A stretch of DNA of 64,000 nt from Ectocarpus siliculosus. Its lineage: Eukaryota > Sar > Phaeophyceae > Ectocarpales > Ectocarpaceae. The notes below the pieces were generated by a model that was given only the letters and a program-made list of their open reading frames with translations, did not search any database and had not been told where the DNA came from. The DNA is taken from assembly GCA_000310025.1 (NCBI GenBank), contig FN649742.1, forward strand, positions 3,044,431 through 3,108,430, given 5' to 3'. This document shows, in pieces, positions 12,607 through 25,702 of the stretch. Every line of letters starts with the position of its first letter. The stretch's first letter is position 1. A program made the position numbers and the translations under genes.

Positions 12607-15600
12607 CTATGCACCGAAGTCGTCAAAAAAAAAACCGTCGTCTCCATCCTCATCCTCCCCTTCCTCCCACCCCCCGGGGTGCTGCGAATCTGCGTACCCC
12701 GACGCGAAGATCTCTTCCCCGAAAATCCTGCCCCCGATGTGGGCCTGCTCGAGGGGGAGCTCTCCCTCCCCATCTCCCAGGATGGGGGGACCTTCTCTCC
12801 AGCCGAACCCGGCGTTGTTCTTCTGTATCTCCCTCGCGATGTCCTCCTGGTTGAGCTCCCTGCTGTTGGCCTCCTTCTGCCCGGTCCAGCGGTTGGTCAC
12901 GCGGCTCTCGTCGAAGAGCTTGCGGGCGCGGCTCGTCTCCCCGCCATCGACCACGGTATCGAGGAGAAGCTTGTACTCGTCGATCGTGATGTGCGTGTCC
13001 CCGCCCTTCGGGAGGTTGATTCTGCTCGAGGCAGAGCGGGGTGAGCGGGGGTGTAGGTCCGAACATCAAACCTAGTGTTAAGGAGCGGATCATGGGCCAG
13101 CTCTTGTCCTGGAAAGAGTCACTTGAAACACATAATCATAAGGGGGTGCTATTTGTGTGGAGAGCAGCGGTGAAACTTAGGGTTGATGAGTCCGGAAGGT
13201 GGATTGGTACGTTGGGATCCAGCGTTTTGAAATGGGTTGGGTTGGGGTGGTTGACAACACGTGTCAACCAGAATCTTGGAAGACGACGACAAAGTTGTGA
13301 ATACGCGTGAGGACGCGGTACAGGATTCGGGCAAAACCTGTGCCCAGGTTCAACGTGAATATTTCGGCCTCGAACTACGATCTTTTCCATGCAAACACGC
13401 ATGGACACAATCCTTTCGTGCGAGCCAGGCCTACCAGCAAGTGACACGTGGCACTTGAGCATTACCGCGTGATCGAGCAATGTACGCGAGCCGCTCCAGA
13501 TCGTGGTTCTGGGAGTGGCATCCCACCGATACATGGCCGTTCACCAACCAGGCCGACAAAGCAAGCAAGCCGTCAGTGACGCTCACTTTTGTGCGGCGCA
13601 AGCCTGGAAAAGATCCGGCAGAGGGATGTCCAGGTCGAACGACAGGTCTTCCAGGGAGTCGTCGAGGTAATTATCTCGAACCTTGTTTGGAGACGATGCC
13701 AGTCAACGGACCCAAGAGCGAAGAGCAAGAAAAGGCGAGCGCAAGGAAGACAACGAAATGATCTCGCGTGTACCTCACTGAAATCTCCAAGTAAAGAAGT
13801 ACAAAAAATGGGTATTGTGGTAGCTGTTGTGACTCACCCGTATTATTAGGCTCCCTCGACAATATGTATAAACTGTCGTATTCTCTCTGTTTGCCTGCTC
13901 CCACTAAACTCTCTAACGCTTGTCTCATGCGCCCTTGTCTCTTGTCTCCCTCTCTCGGTACTCCCCGTCCCTCGCATCTCTGTCTATCTGTTCCTCTCTC
14001 GATTGCCTCTTGCCGCCACTACTTTAGGCTTACATCCGCAGCATCCAAGCCCGTGAGAGCTTCGCAAAGTGCCGCCGCCTGCTCCGCGTCGATCATATCC
14101 CCCAGCCGACGGTCTTGATTGATCGGCAGGGTAACTCCCCACCTTCGGCAAACACAGCAGAAATACAACAGCAATATGGAAAAGGGGGGGGTGCGAAACC
14201 GTCCACGTGGCTTAAATGACCCCATAGTGTTTGGTGTCTATGGGGCCAAACAATCGCCTCGCCAAGCTGAGTTACAGCTGCATTGTGGTTGTGTTTCCGC
14301 GCCCGATTTTTCTCAGCCACAGCAAAGGGTCTCAGTAACGATGACGTCCTTTGCCATTCGCAGCACCTCTTGAGAGGAGAACGGGCTCTTTGTGGCATCG
14401 TATATACCTGCAGAGCATGTCGAGGAAGAATTCCACCGGAAAACCATATTCGAAGACCGCGTTGTTGATGGAGGTATCCATGAGACTGCCCGTGTCCTGC
14501 GCATTCTCGCCGCCAGCCTTGCCCTCGAAGAGCATGTCCCCAAACGGCACGTCGTTGTAGTAGAGTTCCTGCCATCCGCGTGCGGTGGGCATTGTTTATT
14601 GTTGGAAAGGCCGAACGGAGCAGAATCCACGAAATTGGGAAGCATGCCACGTACATCGGAATGTGGGACGGAACACCCCGTTGATGCTCTCCCAGTCACC
14701 CTCTCAAAGTGTGCAGCAGTTTCACTATCACGCCGTCGAGCCCATCGTCAGGAATTCCTCGTTTCGTGCGTCGGGGTTAATGCGAAGCTGTCAGCTACAT
14801 CGCGCCCTACTAATACCAACTAAGGACAAAAACCTCCAAAAACAGCAGTAACAACATAGCCCGCTCGGCACGCCCTCAAATTTCGAAGCGCTTCATTCAC
14901 AAACAAAATGTGATACTCAAGTACCATTTACCTCTTCCTTGAGGCGATCCCGTTCTCTCTGAGTGCCGAACGTGTCGTCCTCATCCGGATCGAAGAAATC
15001 GTTCACGGGTTTGCCGTCTTCGTCGACGTCTCCCGACTCTTTGAGCATGTCGATCAGGTATTCCGGGATGGGAGAGTCGTCCATCTTCAAGCTGGTTTCA
15101 CATTTGTTTTGTTGTGTGAGGAGGGGGTGATGGCACGGTGTGGAACACGGGGGGGTTGTTCTATGAGACCAGCTGCGGAGGCGCTGGCCCCCTGTATGAC
15201 GACAACGCGAAACGACGTCAACAGAGCGAGACAGCGTGACTGAATTCCGTCAAACAAGTTGAGGACTTTACACCGTAAACATACGAACATGTAGAAGGTT
15301 CCATTCTTTCTGACAATATCAGGTAGGTTATTGCATGTGGGGTCCTGCAATCCATTCATGTCAACATTGGACGCGCCTGGTGCGACGCGTTCGCAGCAGT
15401 GGCATACGGCTTGGACGGCGCAAGGATGCGGTCAGGTCAGCAGCCACGAACACCTTACAGCAATCACATCCAGTGAAGCCAACAGCGAGCGCGACGCAGC
15501 ATTCTGGACCAACACCGCCCTGGTTTCACCACGCTTGCCTCGTACTTCTTACTATCATTGTACCAGTATTGCAGTGGCGAGCGGCAGCGCCTTCGCAACG

Positions 15601-15995
15601 GTGATATCGAGCTGTGGGCCCTTGTTGAGGCGGTTAGGAAGTTGCTGCCGGAGCCAACCAGAATACGCACCAAGTTCAACGATGTACACGAACCCTCACA
15701 CTCACCGTGGCATAGCCTTCTTTTTCCCTTTCTCGTCGCCCTCCTTCGCTTCCTGGCCAGCTGCTTCCCAGGGATCACGTGGCGCTACCGCTGCTGCTAT
15801 TGCTGCTCTCGCTCGGGTATGTTGGGATGGCCGAGCTGAAGCCACCCGAGCCGCACGAGACCATGGTGTAGCTCTCGCTGCCGCAGAGGTCAAACCGGGG
15901 TTCAGAGTGGCAACGGGGTTCCACCCTTGGCTGAACCTCAAGCAGCAGCATGTCGTTGCCGCTGCTGCAAGGGCGCAAGGTCTACACCGACGCAT
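12607..15995 (-). CDS. Unrecognised protein with organelle-type leader, ~409 aa
   Basis: Not recognised by family. Six exons fit in phase: 15995-15706, 15091-14932, 14568-14408, 14142-14034, 13681-13587 and 13021-12607 (stop TAG). The first exon starts MRRCRPCALAAAATTCCCLR and is rich in Arg, Ala and Ser with no acidic residue for about 80 positions, as in mitochondrial presequences; a plastid leader is the alternative. The mature part opens with an acidic stretch (PIPEYLIDMLKESGDVDEDG), then ELYYNDVPFGDMLF, YGFPVEFFLDMLCRWGV, RLGDMIDAEQAAALCEAL and SLEDLSFDLDIPLPDLFQAC, and ends in a strongly acidic, Phe-rich tail (GDDGFFFDDFGA). There is no membrane segment after the leader. The ATG at 15993-15995 is chosen because it opens the leader; a start at the internal ATG at 15082-15084 would remove it. 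Divergent from the FAM98-like gene. Coding is well supported by six matching phases; function is unknown. Confidence 0.8.
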
Positions 15996-16198
15996 GTTTG
16001 GTGGAAAGGAGAGAGAGACCAAGCTGCTCTGGAAGCAACGCGATAGACGTGACTTGCCACGGGACTGTCAGTTTCAACGGGGGGACGCGAAGGGGACATG
16101 CACACCATCCAACCGGCGTCTTCACTCCGCCTTCATTTTGCTTGGTCTCCTCGAACACACAGCAGGCAGGTCGTCCACCCCCGCGTCTCTCGCGTGCA
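15996..16198. promoter_or_regulatory. Short divergent intergenic region, likely bidirectional promoter
   Basis: Only about 200 bp separates the start codons of the minus-strand leader-bearing gene (ATG at 15995) and the plus-strand FAM98-like gene (ATG at 16199). No TATA-like motif is obvious. Shared promoter use is inferred from spacing only. Confidence 0.5.
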
Positions 16199-18884
16199 AT
16201 GGACGTCGCTCTGGAAGATGTTAATTTTCTCCTGTCCGACCTTGATCTTGGCGTGGTCGGGCATCAGGATGGCGAGGACAACTTAAAAAAATCCTCCGTC
16301 GTGGTAACAGAGCAAGTACGGGCTCTCGAGGCAGCTTTAGCTCGGCAGCAGGATGGCCGGCCGGAAGAGGCGGATGATACTGGGGGCGGAGCGGGGATCG
16401 TGAATGTTGCGATAGCACGCGGTATGCCGAGACCAGACGGAAACACCGATGATTCAACGTCAAGGTACTGAATATATCATCGTATATCCATTTCGTCTGT
16501 CAATCGGTGTTGAGCTGCTGCTGGTATGCACAGCAGTAGCGCAAACACTGCAAGCTTCATGTTGCCAATCTACTGCGGCACACGACACCAGACCTGCACC
16601 GCGCTATTTATTACGTCCCCACTGCATATCGTGCACACGTAGATAGGCGCAGAGCATAGGAGAGATTTACCTTTCCCGAAAAGATGAGGTTGTGCGAGGA
16701 TACCAACAGCGCAAAAGGGAAGGATTTGGGTATCTGTACCTGGAGCGCCCTGCGGAGTGCCCTAGAGCAGTGGTTCCTACACAAAGAGTGTGTGTCTTTT
16801 GATGTGTGCACGGCAATGATGCGCCTGCCTCTAGGTTGGGAACCTTGCCGTGTAATTGAGGGTTAGGTTTACTGTACACATGGACAGTATTAGGTGTGAG
16901 GTCCGCAAGAGGACATCCTATTTACCACACATGGATACACCGTTCACCGCAGAGGTTGATTTTGAAGAGGCTCACCAAGAGCATCAAAGTTCCCTTGTGT
17001 GCTCTGTGTCTGCGTGTCTTCCCTTTCATTGCTGTTTTGCCCCTTTCGTCCCTAAACTCGCTCGCTCGCTGTGCGATTCGTTTTCCTATTGTACCCGTTC
17101 TTCTAGGGCTGAGGCACTGAACTTCATGCGCTCCGAACTTCAGCTCCTGTGCATAGAAGCGCATCGGAGACGTAAAGAGGTGAGAAACGCGAAACACCCA
17201 CGCAAGCCTCCTCCTTCTGTGCGGTGCAAGGGAAAGTTGATCAGGAACCAGTGTTTCGTGGTGCGCTGAAAAACGTGCAGAAACGGCACGCGGTGTGATA
17301 CACTGCGTACATGTATGCAAGGTTTTCTGCAGTAGACTAGTAGAGCACCGCCAACGTAAACCTGGCTCTCACGAGGTGAAACTCCCCACGGCGTTCCGTT
17401 TCCTCGTGGCAAAAGGAATACTGATATTCGACAGCAACAGCATGCGCGTCACAACGCCCGCACGCTCGCCCCCCCCTGATCCGCCCCCATACCCACACAT
17501 CCACCCGACCTCGAAAGAGCAAGCCCCTGCTCGACGGACTGGAACTGACGGCCGCACAGAAGCAGACGGTGGACAGAGTTCACGCGGCCATCGCCGCGGA
17601 CTTCGCCCTCCGACGGCTCATGCTGCTAAGGCGCTGTGACGTGACCGTGCGGTCCTTCCTGCGTGACAGCATCAGCGGCGGCAGCGGTGTCGGAGAAAGA
17701 AAGCACGGTGGAGAGAGCGCAGGGGGGAAGGGGGGACAAGGAGAGGCAGGAGGAGCTGCGGATAGTGGTGGTGGTGGCGACGAAGAGAAGTTTGCCGACC
17801 TTCCGCCCGCCTTGAGAGTGAGAGACGACCCCTGTATGTTGAGATGGGAAGGATCATTGTATTCGCAGAGCAGTGTGGAGGTCAGGATATGGAGATTCAG
17901 GAAGCACAGACGCACGTACACTCAACAGTAGTGGTAATTGTTTCATGTACAATAATATTCTCTCAAGTGTTTGGTACAATGGTTGTGTGCGATCGATTAA
18001 CAGTAGCACCCCCTGTCTAACGATTGTTCAAGTTGACGTTGCAAGAAGACGATACATGTATGTGATCGTGATGGTTGCCCCCCCACTGGTGACGCTTCGC
18101 AATCCTTTGCAGACAAAGCGACAGGCGCTCTTGGACAAGCCTCGGGAAATCACGGTAGATGACGCGCTGATCGCTCCGACTTCGGTGGCTCGGCAGCATA
18201 CCCACAAGACAGCAGAAGTGAGTACGCTATATTTTTCTATGTGCTACCATCCACTATTTTGATCTGATTTCGCTCATTCAATCAGCGCTCTAGTCCCATA
18301 AGGGCGACAAGGATATCCCTTCTCTGTCATACATCTGCCCCCCGCTTTGTTTTCCCCCTCTCTCCATGCCCCCCCACCTGACACTTGTTTCCGGTTTTTG
18401 TATTTTAACCCAAAAGGAATACGACGGCGACGGTGGCGGCCACGGCGAGCATTCCACGAAGACAAAGAAGGCTGTCTTACCAACCGCCGACATCGCCGAG
18501 GTTTCTGATCGTGGCGGGCGCGTGAGCGATGCCCGCGGCGGGCCGGTCTGGAAGACCCGTAAGGAATTCGACAAAGCTGCCGCTGCTGCTGCTTTCTCAG
18601 GGAAAAGGGGTGGCGGTCGTGGCGGCGGGCGCGGCAGCGGTGGCAAGCGAGGCGAGAAAAAAGGAGGCGGCGGCGGTGGAAGAGGTGCGGGCGAGGAGCA
18701 AGGGAAAAAGGAGCGTGGTAACCGTCGTGGCGGTGGCGGTGGTGGTGGCGGCGGGGGGGGTGGGGGTGGGGGTGGGGGAGGGGGAGGGGGAGGGGGAGGG
18801 AGAGGTGGTGGTGAAGAGCGGGGTGGAGGGAACAAGAGGAAGTGGGGAGGGCGTGGAGACCGGGCACCGGGTCAGCGCAGATAA
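16199..18884 (+). CDS. FAM98-like protein
   Basis: Resembles FAM98, which in animals belongs to the tRNA-splicing ligase (RTCB-DDX1) complex. Exons, all phase-compatible: 16199-16464, 17107-17179, 17518-17817, 18113-18217 and 18417-18884 (stop TAA), giving about 403 aa. Family features are FMRSELQLLCIEA, then SKPLLDGLELTAAQKQTVDR and ALRRLMLLRRCDVTVRSF (the RRxxLLxRxDVTVQSF core), then DRGGR followed by GPVWKTRKEF, and finally a Gly/Arg-rich tail with poly-Gly, as in animal FAM98A/B. The N-terminal exon (MDVALEDVNFLLSDLDLG) fits the family start only loosely. The stretch between the second and third exons is about 50-60 residues shorter than in animals, so a small exon could be missing between 17180 and 17517. 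Convergent with the PWWP-region gene. The core and tail assignment is secure; a ligase-complex role is inferred from animals. Confidence 0.85.
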
Positions 18885-21192
18885 ACCAGTTGCGGTGTCC
18901 GTGTAGTTTTCCGGGCGGCCCAACTGTATCACATGGACGTTGTGTCCAATCTTCTGTCGAGAATTCGAGCAGCGAAACAAAAGAGCTTTATGTATGTAGT
19001 ACGAGCTTCTCGGGTGCACCTGATGGATGGGATACTCACCCCGTCCTTTTCTTGTGACATGCACAAACTGTCATGTTCGTGCAGGCTCGAGCAGACAAGT
19101 TGTAGTTGTACGGTTGTGTGTTGTTTGTCATGGCAGTAATATCACATGAGTTTTGTTTATTGAGCGGTGTCTCATTGGAACGGCGAACCGGACCAGCTGT
19201 GCACTCTTTCCAGGGCTCGTTCCCGCTGCTCCTTACCGTTTGTTTCCTTCGCGGGGTTAGCATCCGGCGAAAGGAGTGTCAACCGAGTAAACCCCTCCCT
19301 CAGAGCTTCGGTGGAGTTGCGCGTCGTGCCATGCAGTCCCGGTCTTCCCATAGAGAAGAGCACTCGCAAGCTCTAGAAAGTCGCGTACAAGTGCGAGGGA
19401 GGGCTACAGAGTACGCGCGGAGACGCCAGGGCAGAAGCGGTTCGCTTACGTCGTGTGGTGGATACCCCACAACAGCTCCAGTGTACATGTATTGGAGACC
19501 GGGAGACGGACGGTGTTCGAGCTCACGTTATGCGCGGTGCTTGGCACTCACCTCGTGGCTCGGGAGAAGTTTGTGCTCTCTCTCTCTCTCTCTCCCTGTC
19601 TGGTGTGTCTTGCCGACAGCACAAACTATTGCAGTTCCAGATGAACCCGATGAAATCCCAGATACTCATCACGTTGTACGCGGTTGCATCGTGGCACAAC
19701 AGGAGTGCCGGTTTCCTCGCAGCCGCGCGATCTTTTGGGACTTCACACACCACATGCAGACTGCCATTCTTACAAAACTACCCACCAGACCCGAGGGACA
19801 CACGTCAATACAGAAATATCACGCACTGCTGCTGTGGATAACGTGTGCAAAGTTGCTGCAACAACGCGAAAAAATACCCAAACCCCATCGAAGTACCGCC
19901 CCAAATAGAGTCGCCTCGTGTGGAGGGTGTCGTATCCTTTGAGTTTAGCCCAGAGGGCGTTTGAACATTCCAGGCGAGATACGACAGTAATTTCGCAAGA
20001 TCGCGCATTCGGGGTGCAAATACCTCGCGGGGGGCAGTCTCTTCTTCCTATACCACAAACAATCACGAACGTACACTTTTAGCATATGCTGGAATGACGT
20101 TCAATTTTTCAACAAATCAACAATAACAAAACATGTTTGCCGAGGAGAAGGCAGCGGGTTCTCTTGATGCATCGAGAACGGCTACACAAACGAAAGCGGC
20201 AGACTCCAACGCCTCTAACTCCCTGGCGCTGGCTCCCCTTCAGCGGTTTTGTTACTTTGTTGAACTTTACAGGAAACTTTGGAAACACAATCAGGTGCAG
20301 AATGAAGGCTGACCACAGGCCAAGGAGCCCCTAAAGACATAAAGGCCGCATGTCTCCAAAGCTAAGCCCCACTCCAACGTTTTCCCTAGAATCTGTCACT
20401 GCCACACACGCAAGTACCACAGTTTGAAAATGGTTTGAATCTCCTCCCAGGTAGACATTTTTCCCATCCGTCTTAGTTGAAGCTAGCCCGAAGACGTGCG
20501 GCGGAGGCCAATCCGGCGTGGTCAATGCCATGTCATTGTCTGTCCTTGATTTCCCGATTCCTGCCACTCCGGACGGCGTCTCGCCATAAGATCGGCTGGG
20601 TTATCGCGGCGGACCTGTGAATCTGAAGGGACCACCTCCCTTGCTGCTGGCGGGATCATTGCGACCATCCCTTTGGGTGGTGGTTGCTATTCAGATGGAC
20701 GGGAACTTTTGTCCTTCGGTGTACTACTGTAGAGCTGACAAAGGGTATGTTGATGGGTGCATATTGAAGGAGGGGCAAGCGGGGGTTCCATACTTCAATA
20801 CGCAGGCATGGGCCGGCTGATTAAACGTATCGACTTCGATGACTTACAACGTACTATTTCGAACACACATCGTTAAGAACCTACACGAAAACGACACTTT
20901 ATAATAGGGGCATTTCACCCCAGTGGTGCTACATGGAGACCGAAAACGGAGCACTCTATCCGCTCGAATTAACTCGAACCTTCCCGGATGCTCTGCATGC
21001 AATTGATTGTCAATCGATCATATCGGCGATGCATGATTCAGTCCCAAGTGTCCAGGGAAGCAGCACCTCGGTACTCACTATAAGGTGCACCAAACATCGT
21101 GGCACTGATTTCTACATATGCACTACGGCCTCGCGACGCAGTGGTTTTTCGTAGGGAGGGTGGGGTAGGGGGATACTCACGGTGACTTCTCG
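18885..21192. other. Convergent intergenic region, no secure gene
   Basis: 2.3 kb between the stop codons of the plus-strand FAM98-like gene (18884) and the minus-strand PWWP-region gene (21193), probably holding both 3' untranslated regions. A plus-strand open frame at 19106-19942 (278 aa) has no domain, spans a (CT)n run and has no good intron context, so it is not called. Confidence 0.5.
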
Positions 21193-24100
21193 TTAACTCC
21201 CTATTGGAATGGTCGGCGTCCCATCCCGCCATTGCCAACCTTGGACGTTCCAGCGGTCGCACACACTCTTGTCACTACCCTTGCGCACAACCTTGTTCAC
21301 CGTTGTCGCATGCACAGCGTGCTCTTCTTCATCGTCAGATTCAAATATTCGTCTTTTCCGACCTAAGGTTGTCGCCTTCAGCGTTGAGCTTGCAACCCGC
21401 GGTTGACGGCCATTCTCTTCGTCCCGTTCATATTCAATTTGCCGTCGCTTCCAACACGAGGTCGCTATCTTCATCGTCATCTTCGGTTTCGCCGAGTTGG
21501 CGTGTTTCTTGGCCTCCCGGTCTTCAGACTCCGATCGTACCCGTCGCTCACGATCTGTGAGGGTCACCTTCGTCGTCGCTGGGGTAGTTGTAGGTCTCTC
21601 GGTGGCCGGTCCCATGTTTTTCTTCTTTCCGGCGCCGGCAGAAGCGTCCGCGTGGCCCCACCCTTGAATCTTCCGCCGTACTTTCGTCGAAGCACAGGCA
21701 CGTCTTCCGCCACCGTCCCCTTGTTGTGGTGCCGCCACATTCCTACCTCGCTTCGCTTCTCCGTTACGCTTGTTGAACTTGGCGCACCCGGTCGGCTTCA
21801 CAACTGTGGCCCCGGAACCATCCCGAGGTCCGTCGCGGTTGCTGCGGGCGTTGGCGTTGGCGCCGTTACTTTTCCTTGCTCTGCCACCATCTTTTTTCGT
21901 GGAGTTTGACCGCGCACAAGGTAGGGATCTCGGCAGCAGCATATTGGTGCTTACATGCCCCGTGCCGTCCGTAAGCGGAGTGGCGGCGGCGGGACGTGTA
22001 GCGCAGACTACAGCAGCGCCCTCTGTGGCACCGCCGCCACCGCTCGTCAACCCTTTTCTATGCTGCTGTGATCGCCATGTCAGAGTCTTGGTGGGTTGTG
22101 TTGATCTAGCGGAGGAGGGCGATGAGGGAGTCGAGGATAAAGACCGTTCGCTTCTTTCAAAACGAGATGGGGGCAGGGGGCGGCGGAATGTTGTTGTGGA
22201 TCTACGAGAAAGTGCGTTCGAGATCGCCAGAGTTGGCTGAGAAAGGATGCACTTCTGGTCTGATTCGCGTAGTTTGGGAACACCTAATAATATATTCCAT
22301 CAACCAAGGAGGTGTGCTCACGAGTGTCGATGTTACCCATCAGACAGCGCGTGAACCAGCACTCGTCCGAAGCCGTTGCCACCATGCCAATGTCTTTGCC
22401 ACCACCAAAGCATAATTTTCATGAGTCAACGGCACTATTTAATCGACCCCTTCGTGAACACAGAAGCCAACGGGCCAGAACGCATAAGAGAGAAAAGAGG
22501 GTGCATTACCTTTTCGGAGAACCGTTGATCCAGTTCTCAACCTCCTGGTAGACGTAGCGTAGGTTCTGGCAAAGCGAGCCCACACTTGTGTCCCCCAGAT
22601 TCACGATCAGCCGGAGCCTCTCCCACGATCTCCACGTGTCAGGGGTCATGGCCCACCGGTCTTGACGTGCCATCAACTTCCGCAAGCGTTTCTTCGGGAA
22701 GAGGGGTAAACAGGAAGAGGGAGAAGGCGCGAGGAAGGTCGTGCAATCTGTTGGACATCGCATCGAAGATCTACTTCTAGTTGACAATAGCGGTAGCTTC
22801 AGGCAAAGCACCAGATGTGGACCCAAAAGACACGAGCATTACGACGACCGCCACGACACCACCAACACCTACAATCATATCAACGACATGCTGCTGCTAC
22901 CGGGAACGACAAAACGTCAAAACAATAACGACAACCTCTGAACAACACACCAACCAACCCTCCACAAGTATGTGTTCCCACTTCCTCACCCTTCCGTTTT
23001 GGGCACCCTCCGCCGTAAGCCCTAAATCGTCGAGAGGAACACCATCGAGCACGTTTACCATGTTGGCGTCGTTGCCCCAGGCGTAAACCACGCAAAGGTG
23101 CACCGCGTGGTCGATAGCAAGCTGAAGTACCTGTTGATAAACAAGAAGCGACACAGGCTATTACCAGAGGGGTCGAGGTCAGGTTAACAAAACAACGGTA
23201 AATAGATAGACCATGGCACACGCCGTGTAGAACTATTATATGTTGCGGTTTGCACCCACCCGGACATTTTCAAATGGGATCATGCCCGTCGCCGAAACCC
23301 TAGCACTGTCTCCCCGCGCTTGCCCAACTAAGTAGGGTCAATCCTATCTAATTTTCATGTGACTCATGGCTGGATACTGAGCTGCAGGTTATGCGAGGAT
23401 CACAAAATGTGGCCTAGACAAACACAAGGGGAGCTCGCGTTGATACATTGAGCTGAACTTTGGAAATTTTCGATTGTTTACTTGACAACGTGGCATGTTT
23501 TTTTCTCGAGGAATTGTGTGATTGGAGCCGCCTTCAGGCGCCTTCCTATTTGTCCAAGTGAACCTAGCAAGGTGTACTTGGTCGAATTCGCTCCAGGGCG
23601 GCGCGCAATGTATGCATTCCTGGAACTAGGCCTTAGCCCTGGCATGGATATGTGCTAGGGATAGAGCGGGGACGGAAACAAAGCGGAGGGGGGGGGGGGG
23701 GGGCGTACCCTAATGTTTTTTCACGCCTTAGCGGTTAGACGATTGACCACGCGTCCTCGAGAGGACGGAGCATTGTTCCCACAGGATCGATCATCAAAGC
23801 GGAGGGGGCGGGAAAAAAATCCGGAGATGGCAGGATTGCCATGCCTTCTGCCATGCTGCTCTTAAGTAGGTCGTGAAGGCCAGGCGGTAGGCCTTTTCTT
23901 TCGCAGGAGAAGTGCGGCGACTACCCTGAAGCACGTCCCGCGCCCTGCGGCCGTCGTCTGCCTGACGAGCGCACAACCCCCTCCTCCTCTCCATTCTTTT
24001 CTCACACAGGTCCACGAACAGGCTTTCACACAAATGTTCACCGTGGTTTCTGCCACATAGAATGTCCCCGTGTACGGCAGTGAACATTGAACGAACCAAA

Positions 24101-25702
24101 ACATCCAAAATGACCCGGTGCTGCTGCCGCTGGCACAAGACTCAAGAACATTGTAGAGGAGCAAACTCCTTCACAGCATCAACTGTTTTCACAATGCTCA
24201 ACAGAAAATCAATGTCAGCGACGAGAACGCAACAACCACAGCCTGACCCCATCAAGGGATCACAAACACGTCGGTCATCGTGATACGTTGTTGTACCTGG
24301 CGTTCTTTGTTGGCGAGGAGCGAAAACTCGTCACGGACATGAGCTCGCTTAGCCTTCTTCTCTGTGCTCTCGGGCGGTCGTTTCAGCTTCTCCTTCAGCG
24401 CCATTAGTGGGACCCCCCCCGGAAACTGAAGAAGTGAAGATGACATCACTTCTTTTACAGAAAATGCAGGTTCGGTGGGAGAAGAGGAACCCCTAGTCTG
24501 CCTGACCACTGGACCAAGGTGTACGACGGTCCACTTGTCGTACCCAACCTTTTGCCGGATTAACGAAGGCCACAGCTCTGCGAAAAGATGTGGGGGGGGC
24601 GAGGGCGGTGTTGTTCTGGCGGGAACGTAGGCGCCAAGACATCCGTATGGGAAAGTAGCGGCAACACCAAAGAAGCAGAATCTATCGTGCCAAACCATAA
24701 AGCAAGCAGGAGCATGAGCATCTGCACATCCTACCCTCAGGTGTGGGCCAACAAGAGACCCAAGCACAAGAAAAAAAAGGATATACTTGGTGGGTCGTAA
24801 CGAAGAAGAGCCAATCAAGAGGTACCCTGACTACACTCACCGGCGCCACGTTTAGCCCACACCACCAATCCAGGGGTCGGTTTTTCAACTCGTCCCCCCC
24901 TGGCATATTCAGCCGACACCGTGTTCTCTCCTCCCGTACCGGCAGCGGTGGCAGCGGCGGCAACACCATTGTGCGCGCTCGCAGGTGATGGGGGTATTGT
25001 AGGCGGAGGCGGTGGGGCCGATTTAACTTCGGCGCCATCGGTGCTGCCGGCGATTGGATCGTGCACTGCGCTGGCGCGGGGCTCGCTCAATGGTGACGGC
25101 GGTAGCGGTGACATAGCAGAGTCGCTCTCCTCCTCCGTTGACGACGACGTGTATCCCAGATCTAAAGCTTTCGCCTTGAAAACCCCAAGAGTACAGTAGC
25201 AGTACAGGCGGTAGTTTCGAGACGAAGACAGCGATGATTACCACAACATACAGATAGCTTATTTGCTGGTAGCCATCCATCAAGGTTATAATCCTCGAAA
25301 ACATCGGCCTCTTTTCACAGCTGCTACTACCGCTGCTTCTCTGCCTTGTCTTCACCTGCGCCTGTGCCAAACGTTTGGACGTAGCCGTCGCGGCATTCGC
25401 TGTTTTCAGCTGACGAGCCAGCGCCCCCGTGGTCATGCTGAGCGATCGCATGGCCGCCACGCGGTACCTGTTTCCTGCCCAACAACAACGACGACACCGA
25501 CGAGCAACAATAAAGAGAGGAAGACAACAGTTCCGCGAAAGAAACGTAGCCGGAAATGAAAGTAGGTCAGACCCAACCCCTTCGAGACGACGGTGCTTTC
25601 TTACCCAGCGACAACGGTGTCAAGCGAGCGGTGTCTGATTCCGCATCAAGAATTGTATAGGCCAGACCGTCATATAGTAGTGCATGTAGGGGCGCGTCGA
25701 TG
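21193..25702 (-). CDS. PWWP-like domain protein, basic C-terminus (5' end not fixed)
   Basis: Probable chromatin-associated protein. Exons, all in phase: 25702-25605, 25474-25242, 25174-24841, 24577-24297, 23130-22990, 22691-22510 and 22057-21193 (stop TAA). A PWWP-like core spans the third and fourth exons: PGLVVWAKRGA, joined across the intron to ELWPSLIRQKVGYDKWTVVHLG; the pattern of aromatic and Trp-Pro residues fits the PWWP barrel that reads methylated histone or DNA. It is followed by helical, charged sequence (LKEKLKRPPESTEKKAKRAH) and a conserved-looking module (LRLIVNLGDTSVGSLCQNL). The last exon is about 288 residues, rich in Lys/Arg/Ser, with nuclear-signal-like clusters (GRKRRIFESDDEEE). 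The first exon begins with one base, so an upstream exon must exist; the OTU gene's last exon ends in the compatible phase (see findings). The domain call rests on motif spacing by eye. Confidence 0.75.
23690..23800 (-). repeat. LINE-tail copy (family B)
   Basis: A plus-strand run of about 18 G followed by CGTACCC, GCCTTAGCGGTTAGACGATTG, CGTCCTCGAGAGGACGGAGC and CCCACAGGATCGATCATC. It matches the 3' tail of the LINE at 30.84 kb, so it reads as a 5'-truncated LINE insertion in minus sense. It lies in an intron of the PWWP-region gene. Confidence 0.75.

Noticed and set aside
19106-19942. 278-residue open frame on the plus strand
   Set aside because: Crosses a (CT)n run, lies between two convergent gene ends and shows no recognisable sequence.
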